From: Takakia lepidozioides
Lineage: Eukaryota > Streptophyta > Takakiopsida > Takakiales > Takakiaceae
Assembly (NCBI GenBank): GCA_030704615.1
Contig: CM060733.1
Location: 2,788,001-2,852,000 of the forward strand
DNA length: 64,000 bases
Direction of reading: 5' to 3'
In this document: positions 1 through 8,884 of the stretch, one piece after another
Position numbering within the stretch: the first letter of the stretch is position 1
How the letters are laid out: each line of letters begins with the position of its first letter
Notes under the pieces: generated by a model
Seen by the model: only the letters and a program-made list of their open reading frames with translations
Told to the model about the DNA's origin: nothing
Database searches by the model: none
Translations under genes and position numbers: made by a program

Positions 1-49
1 AGCCACACTCTGTGAGAGTAGGGAGGTTACTTCATCTTCTCCAGAGATA

Positions 50-700
50 GTGGGAGGTGTAGTGCCGGAGGGATCCTCGGATGTGAGGGTCAAGACTGCC
101 ACGGTGGTGCCATGGCAAGCTGCAGCTGCCAGGTTGATGGAGCTGTCAGCTAGGCCAGCCATTGAGCGCGCCATGGTGACACCTGGAGTTGTCATATTAG
201 ACAACCAGGATGACATTTTCTGTTTGAGTGGACCGGCAGGCAAGAGGTACCGGCCACTGCGGGTCTTGTTGGACTCGGGAGCTTAGCCATTGATGTTGGG
301 CAGACCTGCTATTGCAGGCTTGGGCCTCATGGAGGTGGATATGGAGTCGTGCCCTTTCCAGATACAGACATCTCTGGGAGGATCAGAGCAGGCTCGGGGC
401 ATGACACGGCGTGAGTTGGGTATCCGACTACAGCCGGATCATCCTATAGATGGCTCAGTGATGAGAGCCAAGGCCATTGTGACAGACGCGGTCTCGTACG
501 ATGTCCTTGTTGGTGAGGCAGTGTTGTACCCCATGGGCTTCACCCTGGATTTTTGGGAGAAGTCAGCTTCCTATAGGCCTGCATGGCAGTCAGGGGAGGG
601 CCGACGTGTGCAGCTCCCTGTGACGTTCATAGGAGGAGTTGCGGTTAGTAAGCGAAGCAAGATGCCAACACTGGCCGCATTCACAGCTGCAGTGACTTGG
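50..700 (+). pseudogene. Retropepsin-like protease region of the + gypsy copy
   Basis: The translation contains the aspartic-protease signature LLDSGA followed by a hydrophobic LGRPAIAGLGL segment, then a conserved gypsy stretch ending in DVLVGEAVLYPMGFTLDFW. A TAG at 284-286 directly follows DSGA; the sister copy has CAG there, so this is a single C-to-T nonsense change. The frame reopens at 290. Upstream residues match the end of the zinc-knuckle ORF of the sister copy, and in this copy that frame runs directly into the protease. The region is protease-derived but interrupted. Confidence 0.8.
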
Positions 701-939
701 CCTAGAGAAACTCATTCAGAGGATGTGTCACCTCCGGGAGAGCAAGATGACATGTATGGTATGGCGGAGTTGCCTGCCATGGTTGCTCACACTCCATTGT
801 GGGGTTCGAGCAAGGATTTGCAGCGGGTTGTTGATTGTCGTGTGCAACAAGCCTGGGTAGAGGCTTTTGTACCGTCAGGAGAGGAGGAGAGTGCGGGGAT
901 TGCACCAGGACCACCTCAGTTATCACCATTGGACACCAC

Positions 940-2030
940 ACCGATCGTGTGGCAGTGTCCGGATAAATGCATTTGCCTTCTGGATTTGTTTGGCAGGATT
1001 AGCACCGGGTTGGCTGTTGTTCTACAGGCAAGTGTACGAGTACAACGTTACCTGTATGTGGAGAGGGATGAGACTGCACGACGCGTCTCCCTACGCCATG
1101 TTGCTCAGTTGGTGCAGCAGTACCCTGAGTTGTTGTCGGTGTCTGCAGTTCGTGGATATCAGCAGGCCTTGCCAGCAGACATTTTGTTGCTGGGGGCGCA
1201 GGATTTGGAGCGGGTTGGCTCCATTGATTTGGTAGTGGCAGGTTGGCCCTGCTAAGGGCATTCATCAGCCGAGCATGGCAATGGATTGTGAGACTCGAGG
1301 TCGGGTCTGTTTTGGGAGATGGTGCGGGTTTTGCGCCACTTACAGCTTCAGCAGGCTGTATCTCTAGCATACATCTTGGAGAATGTGGCACTGATGGGCG
1401 ATTCTTGGGCCAGGGTGATGGCCAGTGTGCATCAAGTCGGGTCGAGGCTTAGGTCAGCAGTGTTGCTGGATGCAGCTGCAGTGGGGTCACGGGCTCATCG
1501 TCCACGGTTATGGTGGACTAACTTGATGCCACCCGCACTCCTCAAGCGTGCATTACAGCGGCCAACACACCTCACAGTGGATAACATTTTGGACACAGGC
1601 AGGCAGTCTCAGTGTGTGAGACACGATGATAGTTCGCCTTTGGCAGTGGTTAACAAGATGGGTCAACCACGAGCAGCACTACATACACTGCTCAGCTTCC
1701 TAGGATCGCATGCTTTCTAGGATAGTGGACCTGGCCTCCTGTGGGATGCTCAGTTGCAGCAGTTAGTGGAGCCTAATGCTGATGAGCGAGAGAGGGCTAT
1801 GGGTTTTTCCACTGGGACCACGGCGGTGCCTTCTCTTTCTGAGGCATCACGTCGTCAGGTGTTGGGGCAAGCGATGGATCTCAATTGCTTGATCTGGATT
1901 ATCAGCTTGGCTATGGCTGAGCAACGTAGAGTGAAGAGTGCACTTCTGTTAACGGTCTCTCTGCCTACCGAGACGGTACAGGCAGTGAGTGGGGGCGAGC
2001 CGGTGAGGACCACGGGATATAGACATCCAT
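940..2030 (+). pseudogene. DNMT3-like cytosine-5 DNA methyltransferase segment of the + gypsy copy
   Basis: Motif order is that of a non-rearranged C5 methyltransferase. Motif I is DLFGRISTG (from 983, with the second Gly of the sister copy's DLFGG changed to Arg). Motif IV is GWPC (Cys codon 1250-1252). Motif VI is ILENV. Motif VIII resembles AHRPRLWWTNL. The C-terminal motifs read ERERAMGF and SRRQVLGQAMDLN. The downstream half resembles the DNMT3 family more than DNMT1 or MET1. Stops at 1253 (CAA to TAA), 1289 (CGA to TGA) and 1718 (CGG to TAG) inactivate it. The domain sits between protease and the RT position. Confidence 0.85.
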
Positions 2031-2545
2031 GGTACACGTGGGAGGTGCTCGAGGTTCATAGGGAGTTGGCAGCCAAGGCGGCTGTGATGGATGTGGTTGG
2101 GGATTCTTCTCGGGTTGAGGAGGTCCTCAACGATGAGATGATGGGGCAGGATGAGGCCTTGTCATTGACTGAGCAGGCAGGGAGTACTGCTCATGAGGTT
2201 GCGGCATAGCAACCACGGGACGCGTCTCCTACCTCTAAGTCTGCTGGACTTAAGGTTGCAGTTACGGAGGACAATTGGGAGCCTGACATTGGACCCATTG
2301 TCACTAGAGGAGAGAGACGACGTATACGGCAGTTCCTGAGGGCTTACAGGAATTGCTTTGCCTCTCGTGCTACGGTGGAGGAGCAGGAGAGACATGTTCA
2401 GGTTGTGCATCGACCGGGTTTGGCCAATAGGGATGCGGATGGATTGAGTCGCAATCCATGCACGAGCTTGCAGGATGACATTGGAGCTCGGTGGCATGGT
2501 GAGGCGGACGAGGAGATGGTACGGGGATGACATGCATCTGCCTTT
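2030..2545 (+). pseudogene. Connector between DNMT and RT, plus deletion junction
   Basis: The frame after the methyltransferase continues through an acidic connector shared with the sister copy (for example VEEVLNDEMMGQDEALSLT) and stops at 2207-2209. The following 150 bp match the N-terminal side of the sister RT up to an ARG/ASN-rich RQFLRAYRNCFA stretch. The sequence then jumps to the RNase H/integrase connector VQVVHRPGLANRDADG. The whole RT and most of RNase H are therefore missing here. Confidence 0.7.
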
Positions 2546-2977
2546 TTGTGTATCTTGGCATCGGGAGGTCAGGTTGGACCTACAACAGGGATGACTGTAG
2601 ACGGAGTGTCTGAGGACCTTGAGGCTAGTGATGAGCCAGGTGGTGCCAGAGATATACATGAGGATTCGGTTGTGTTGGACTACCTCCGCACTGGAGACAC
2701 GACAGCTAGTGTGACTACCAAAGAGAGGAATCGGATCCTACAACGAGCCAAGAGGTTCAAGTGGGAGGGGATGCATCTGCTTCGAGTGTGGGAGGATGGT
2801 CGAGTGAGGATCGTACCTCACCCAACACGGGGTGCACGGTTAGTGCGGCATGCCCATGAGGAGTTGGGGCATTTTGGAGTGCGACGCACTCATAGTTTAC
2901 TGCAGGGGCAATATTGGTGGCGTGGTATGCACACAGAGGTGCAACAGTTTGTGGCTAGGTACATGGTGTGTGACAGC
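2546..2977 (+). pseudogene. Integrase N-terminal (HHCC-type) zinc-binding segment, truncated
   Basis: The translation contains LVRHAHEELGHFGVRRTHSL followed by QGQYWWRGMHTEVQQFV, the typical histidine-containing half of a gypsy integrase zinc-binding domain, with one Cys of the second half left (MVCD). The sequence then passes directly into residues that in the sister copy lie after the integrase catalytic core, so the DDE core is gone. Confidence 0.75.
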
Positions 2978-2982
2978 CGGAT

Positions 2983-3564
2983 TTGCCTACATCTCTTCGT
3001 AGGGAGGCTGCAGTAGTCCTCAACCTTGATGATCTGGATATGTGGACACAAGCATGTGCCCAGCGGGCAGAGTTGTTCAAGAGAGTCATGCCTATGGCTT
3101 TTGAGAATCTTGCTATTGCCCAACACCGAGACACATTGAGGTATGCCACTATACGCGGAGGGGGATATCGGCCAGGTGTTCGGCGTTTCCACCCTGGGGA
3201 CTATGTGTATATGCAGCAAACAACGCCTACAACCTTGGATGTCACAGCAGGACGTGTGATTCTAAGGGTCAGGGAGGTGTTGCCTTCAGGAGTGTTGATT
3301 CTAGAGGGTCGAGATGGCATGATATGGAAGGACCATGTGCGTAATTGTGCGCCATGTCACCTTCCACATGTGGATGGGAGGATAGATCCCAACCTTGCAG
3401 TGCTACCTACAGGATTGCGTTGCATGTTATGTGAGCATGCTCGTGGTGCCGCCACTATGTTGGTGTGTGATCGATGCTCAAGAGGTTGGCACATGGGATG
3501 CTTGACACCACCTCTTGAGAGGGTTCCTGATGGAGATTGGTTATGTCTACACTGCTTGGGATAG
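2983..3564 (+). CDS. Integrase C-terminal segment with PHD finger
   Basis: This is an open frame of 193 codons. It begins in the post-catalytic part of integrase (QRAELFKRVMPMAFENLA and the basic VRRFHPGDYVYMQQ stretch). It ends in a PHD finger at about residues 145-193 (3415-3561) with complete C4-H-C3 spacing: CMLC, CDRC, WHMGC, then CLHC, and the typical CLTPPLERVPDGDWLC run. Many gypsy integrases end in a chromodomain; here a histone-reader-type PHD finger takes that place. The start shown is simply the first Met after the deletion junction. Independent expression is doubtful. Confidence 0.75.
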   Translation: MPTSLRREAAVVLNLDDLDMWTQACAQRAELFKRVMPMAFENLAIAQHRDTLRYATIRGGGYRPGVRRFHPGDYVYMQQTTPTTLDVTAGRVILRVREVLPSGVLILEGRDGMIWKDHVRNCAPCHLPHVDGRIDPNLAVLPTGLRCMLCEHARGAATMLVCDRCSRGWHMGCLTPPLERVPDGDWLCLHCLG

Positions 3565-3826
3565 TGGCAGTGGATATGACTAGTGGCAGCTCAAAAGACA
3601 TGGGAGGCCAAGCTCATAGGAGTCAATACACGAGATCCCAGGCTCAAGTTCATAGGTTGCAAGACGGCGATTAACGATGGGGCAACTCTTGTACCCGGCC
3701 TCTTGATCTATTGAGTTTGAATGTAGTAGGGACAGTGGTGGAGGACTTAGTGAGGCTATGGCCACTATCACATCTTGTGGCTACCTGGACTTAGTGGGAC
3801 CTAAGCACCAGCTAGGGGGGCGATTG
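3565..3826 (+). other. 3' untranslated stretch and polypurine tract of the + gypsy copy
   Basis: This follows the PHD stop and closely matches the reverse complement of 50755-51005. It ends in the purine-rich run AGCTAGGGGGGCGATTG just before the first LTR-type unit, which fits a polypurine tract. Confidence 0.6.
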
Positions 3827-5257
3827 TGATGGGCTAGTGGCAGCCTAGTGATGGACTAGTGGCTGCACTAGTGGTGGCTAATGGCAGCCTAGTGGTGGAC
3901 TAGTGGCTGCACTAGTGGTGACTAGCGGTTGTCTAGTGGCAGCCTAGTGGTGCACTAGTGGTGGACTAGTGATAGACTAGTGTTTGGTGTGCACATATGT
4001 TGTGTGGTTTAGGACATCGATATAGTTGAGTAGCGATATGTATGCGCACGACAGCTGTCAAGTTATTTTACCACTAGTGTGAAGTTAGCTAGGAAATAAC
4101 TAGCTTTTATATATTGACATTTGGGATTGACCCAAGTGTCAATCCAGGGGTCAATACATGTTTGGGCACCTGACGTTGTTATCTTCACGGCAGATCGCGG
4201 TGGGCTCATCTTTCTCGAGTTGAGCCTCACCGCGTCTAGCTATGGCGCCGTAGTGTGGATTCCCCATGGCGTGGGGTGCACTTGGCTTGTGATGGGCTAG
4301 TGACAGCCTAGTGATGGACTAGTGGCTGCACTAGTGGTGGGCTAGTGGCAGCCCAGTGGTGGGCTAGTGGCTGCATTAATGGTAGCTAGTGGCAGCTTAG
4401 TGGTTGGACTAGTGGCTGCACTAGTGGTGGCTAGTGGCAGCCTGGTGGTGGACTAGTGGCTGCACTAGTGGTGACTAGTGGTTGTCTAGTGGCAGCCTAG
4501 TGGTGCACTAGTGGTGGACTAGTGATAGACTAGTGTTTGGGGTGCACATATTTTGTGTGGTTTTGGACAGCGATGTAGTTGTGTAACGATATGTATGCGC
4601 ACGACAACTGCCATAATGGGCAGCATAGTGGCAGCCTAGTGACTGATTAGTTGTAGCCTAGTGGTTGGACTAGTGGTGGACTAGTGGTATACTAGTGTGT
4701 GGCGTGCACATGTGTTGTGTGGTTTTGGACAACGATTTGTAGTTGTGTAGCGATATGTATGAGACGACAGCTGTCAAGTTATTTTATCACTAGTGTGAAA
4801 CTAGCTAGGAAATAGCTAGCTTTTATATCTTGACATTTGGGATTGGCCCAAGTGTCAATCCAAGGGTCAAGGCAGATTTAAGCAGATTCACGGCAAGCGT
4901 GGGAGAATCATCTTTTTCGAGTTGAGCCTCACCGCGCCTAGCTATGGCGCCGTAGTGTGGATTCCCCATGGCGTAGGGTGCACTTGGCTTGACTTGTATT
5001 TGAGTGATGAGGTTATATATGCATGAGTTTATGCTTCAGCTTTGTAAGCTCGCATGATTGTGCTTGTATTCTTCTTCTTATCATTGTGTGGACTAGTGAC
5101 TGCCATAGGGGCAGCATAGTGGCAGCCTAGTGACTGACTAGTTGTAGCTTGTGGCTGGACTAGTGGTGGACTAGTGAATACTAGTGTGTGGCGTGCACAT
5201 GTGTTGTGTGGTTTTGGACAGCGATGTAGTTGTGTAGCGATATGTATGCGTACGACA
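3827..5257 (+). repeat. Cluster of four partial LTR units, head to tail
   Basis: I see four overlapping LTR-derived blocks. The first is 3827-4288 (ACTAGTG-rich part plus the TGTCAAGTTATTTT part, 3' end missing). The second is 4289-4607 (only the ACTAGTG-rich part). The third is about 4607-5088 (nearly full, ending CTTCTTCTTATCA). The fourth is 5087-5257 (only the TGTGTGGACTAG part, ending near GCGTACGACA). Each ACTAGTG-rich part is itself a dense minisatellite of CTAGTGG(C/T) words. The arrangement suggests unequal recombination or repeated LTR insertion. Confidence 0.75.
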
Positions 5258-5518
5258 TCCATGTTGGGATGAGAGACAGGTCTTGGACAAGATTGTAAAG
5301 AGTCATGGATGCTTGGAGCTATAACCGAGTTGGTTGACCCCCCGGTGGCACAGATTGGTGTGGACAACTTGAGAATAATCCCGGACCAATGGAGGTGTCT
5401 GCGAGTGATTGCCTCATGTGATCTGGAGATGGCTCTGTCGCTGGGCCAGCAGGTGGCATTCTCTTTCATTTTGCTAACGGACAATTGAGTTTGATGTGTC
5501 CCCTCTGTCCGTAGTGAA

Positions 5519-5947
5519 TCAAGCGGCATAGACAGTGTCTTCTATAAGATGTGTAGTGAAGTAGCTGCCATCCTCGTCGATTGACAATCTGACATATTGT
5601 GGCAGGGCTTCCTCATTGGGCATCATCAGGACAAATTTGGCACTTCCAGTTTCATTGAGTCTGGATGCAATAATGACAGAGCTCCAAGCCGGGTCTTGTC
5701 TAAGGGTTAGTGTGCAAATTTGTGGGTCAAACACTGCCAAACAGCCTAGGTAAGAGCCAAAGTGGTTGGCTATGCGGGGTAGGTTCACAAAGTATTGATC
5801 AGGAATGTAGGGCACTGATATAATCCTTGGCCCCCACAATTTGCCATTTTTGTGGCCCATTTTAGAGAACCCCGAGAAGATGTTGACATTGAAGGATTGT
5901 GTGAGGGTTGAACGCCAAGGCTTGGTTGGCAGCTTCCCTGGTTTCAA
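5519..5947 (-). CDS. Uncharacterised 142-residue ORF
   Basis: This is an uninterrupted frame with ordinary amino-acid composition and no recognisable motif; it ends DTVYAA. It lies between the LTR cluster and the scaffold gap, so a longer gene or element could continue into the gap. I see no signal peptide, zinc motif or transposase motif. It could be a fragment of an unrecognised transposable element. Confidence 0.3.
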   Translation of the reverse strand: MKPGKLPTKPWRSTLTQSFNVNIFSGFSKMGHKNGKLWGPRIISVPYIPDQYFVNLPRIANHFGSYLGCLAVFDPQICTLTLRQDPAWSSVIIASRLNETGSAKFVLMMPNEEALPQYVRLSIDEDGSYFTTHLIEDTVYAA

Positions 5948-6011
5948 GACTATGGAAAAAAAAATCCGCGGCCTTTGGCATGATTAGAACATCTTATTGA
6001 GTTCTCCGAAC

Positions 6012-6511
6012 NNNNNNNNNNNNNNNNNNNNNNNNNNNNNNNNNNNNNNNNNNNNNNNNNNNNNNNNNNNNNNNNNNNNNNNNNNNNNNNNNNNNNNNNN
6101 NNNNNNNNNNNNNNNNNNNNNNNNNNNNNNNNNNNNNNNNNNNNNNNNNNNNNNNNNNNNNNNNNNNNNNNNNNNNNNNNNNNNNNNNNNNNNNNNNNNN
6201 NNNNNNNNNNNNNNNNNNNNNNNNNNNNNNNNNNNNNNNNNNNNNNNNNNNNNNNNNNNNNNNNNNNNNNNNNNNNNNNNNNNNNNNNNNNNNNNNNNNN
6301 NNNNNNNNNNNNNNNNNNNNNNNNNNNNNNNNNNNNNNNNNNNNNNNNNNNNNNNNNNNNNNNNNNNNNNNNNNNNNNNNNNNNNNNNNNNNNNNNNNNN
6401 NNNNNNNNNNNNNNNNNNNNNNNNNNNNNNNNNNNNNNNNNNNNNNNNNNNNNNNNNNNNNNNNNNNNNNNNNNNNNNNNNNNNNNNNNNNNNNNNNNNN
6501 NNNNNNNNNNN
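6012..6511. other. Assembly gap (500 N)
   Basis: Exactly 500 unknown bases, a conventional scaffold-join placeholder. The true distance and the adjacency of the two sides are unknown. Open frames crossing it are artefacts. Confidence 0.99.
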
Positions 6512-8880
6512 ATAAAGCACACTTTCCATGATGAACTTAGAACCCATCCTCCCAAGAAATTTATATGAAAATGAAGCTCATGAAACAACGAGAAATAACG
6601 AGGCTCTGAGATTCCGCCGATCACAAACTGAGGTGAGTGAAAGCCGAGCAAGCTTGTAGAGGGAGGACGATAAGACGTTGAGGGCGCCAGGGCTCCGCCA
6701 TCGCTCCCGAGCTCACTAGTCCTCAATAATTGTTGTTAGATAAACAAATCAGTACCTTGTGTATATATATATAATTTATCAAAAGCAAACATGGGAGCAA
6801 GAGCTTGCCAGGCACAATTTAGGCCCTTTACAAAGGACGGAAAAAATTTAACCCTCGTTCATGTAGTAAGCCATGAAAACATGAGTCCCCATCCCCATAC
6901 CATGAAACCATACCATGCAGGGCAAGGTAGCAGGATTCGAGCCCCAAACCACTGGGGTGACAACAAGCGCAAACTATTTTAATTTAAGGATCTGACCATA
7001 GGCAAACTTGACATAATGAACGGTTGGGATTTGTCCATTTGTTAAGCATTTGTTAAGAAATTTTCATTTAATGGAACCATCTAATATTTTATTGAGTAAA
7101 GTAAGGTGCCCCAATAACTACACAACTGGTAGTGGGATATCTGGGACATCTTGGAAACCCCAAACAAATTGTCTGACTTGTACATAGGATGAGTCGCCCA
7201 AGCCTCACAGAATCGGAGACTTGACGCGGTATAAGGCCCTTTGACCACATTTCCTCCGTTGACCGCAACATGATGCATACTCTCTCCCTACATGAGAGCC
7301 AACAGAAAAAAAGAACTCTGTAAATAAGAGCCACTACCCCTAGCAAATGTATAAATGATGGCCGCCCCATATATTTCAGTTCTTCTATTAAAATAACCTT
7401 CTCACAGGTAATTGTCTGCGCACTTCAAAGCACTTGCATCTATTCGTAACAAATTCCGTTGGTAAAGTAGTTCGATGAGACTTAATCCCACGTCAAGGTG
7501 ATCTCACATGGTTCCACCACGTGTCAGACGGTGGAAAGATGTAAAAGTAAAAACTATTAAAAGTAACGCTTTGGAGGCTAGCATAAGATAAAGATAAAGT
7601 TTCTTTAACGTCCAGTGAATTTAATGAGGAAGAGGAATAGCGCCTGCCCTCGTTGCTCTGCGCTTCTTGCTTTGCATATCTGGCGCCGCCCGTGCTTTCT
7701 ACTATACAAACATCCCTCATACAGGTAATCCTTACATGTCTCACAAAACGGGCCGAGTCGTGAAAGCTTCTGCATGTGTAACTGGACGTTTCGTGTGATT
7801 CAAAGAATCTCCCTGCAGGTAATCTTTTTACGCCATACTTGTGCTTTAGAGCGATTAAAAGAACCTTCCTACAGGTAATCGTATGTGCCCTTGCGTAGTA
7901 CTTCAGCCGCTCTTATCCGTGGACGAACCTCCCGGTCGGCTGTTCCTCACAGGAATCTCGAGTAACACCTACTCCGCCGAAATTCACACAGTGAATTCCG
8001 GCCTTTTCATGTTGGAGTAGCGAAGATGTCATATCCAAACTCGCAGGTAGCTTGGTGAAGGGGGCTGTGTGTGAGTGGGCAGAGGAGGATCAAGAGTAAG
8101 AGCATTCTTCCTGTTCGATCGTTGATTAATATGTTGTTAAGGGTGTATGGAATGTTTTTAGGATTCGTGACCGATCATGCTCTGACCAGTGAGGTTGAGG
8201 TTTAGTTTTCCTTTCATATCGTACGAAATGATATGGTAGAGATGTCAACGGAATCAAGCACTGCGCGGTGATTCGCAGACAGATGTGGGAGGGGATACTT
8301 TTTGAGCTGAATTTCCTGTTCCATGTGATGATGAATTTTCGATTATTTTCGTTAAGGATTTACGAAATATTTTTAGGATCCATAGACAATCCAGCTCTGA
8401 GGAGTGAAGTGAAGATGTGGTGAGAGCATTTGAGGTGAAACTTTCCCGATAGCATGTATAAGAGATATCAAAGGGAATCAAGCACTGCGCCGTGAGTCGC
8501 CGACAGATGTAGGAGAGGATACTCTTTGACCTGAAATTTTGCTTGCTATCATCTGACAATCAATTCAATGCTTCATTCATAGCAGTTTTTGTTTCTCTTC
8601 TGGTCTGTATGATATGGTGGCAATGTTTGCATAGAAGGCATTTCCTGCAAAAGTAGGATCTGCTATCGTAAAAGGGAGTGGTTTTAGTGCCCTGCATGTT
8701 GCTGAAAAGCCTTACATCCTGTTGGACAATTTGATATAAATTCTGGAATCCAGCCTCCGACACTATTTCTACAGCAAGAGAAATGACTATAATTTACATT
8801 CCTTGTGTAACTTGGATGTATCTTTTGTTCCACGTGCAGACATTGGCAGATTACTAGGAGTAATTTTCTTGGAGCCCTGG
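6512..8880. other. Non-coding region upstream of the SDR-MDR gene
   Basis: I find no convincing gene. A tRNA B-box-like stretch (complement of 6921-6970, reading GCTCGAATCCTGCTACC) hints at an old SINE. Four spaced copies of a CAGGTAAT-containing motif lie near 7405, 7722, 7815 and 7874. A diverged tandem duplication lies at 8131-8548. A possible 5' UTR exon may begin near 8839, after CACGTGCAG. A promoter cannot be assigned with confidence. Confidence 0.5.
8131..8548. repeat. Diverged tandem duplication, unit about 217 bp
   Basis: Two adjacent copies (about 8131-8325 and 8349-8548) share the words GGAATCAAGCACTGCGC, GACAGATGT and GGATACT, plus a TTTTTAGGAT segment, in the same order. They lie about 350 bp upstream of the SDR-MDR start codon. 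Confidence 0.7.
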
Positions 8881-8884
8881 GGAC

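Larger units (their letters stand above)
1..5257 (+). mobile_element. Decayed Ty3/gypsy element with DNMT and PHD, RT and integrase core deleted (partial)
   Basis: The window opens inside the region after the zinc knuckles of an LTR retrotransposon. Comparison with the 50056-62111 copy shows the order protease, methyltransferase, connector, integrase zinc-binding segment, integrase C-terminus, PHD finger, then LTR material. Two segments are missing: the RT/RNase H block (junction near 2366-2397, about 1.27 kb absent) and the integrase catalytic core (junction near 2968-2977, about 0.5 kb absent). Several in-frame stops interrupt the reading frames. The 5' part lies outside the window. It is a non-autonomous, non-coding derivative. 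Confidence 0.9.

Noticed and set aside
5950-6726. Frames spanning the N gap
   Set aside because: Their length comes from unknown bases; no real coding evidence on either side.
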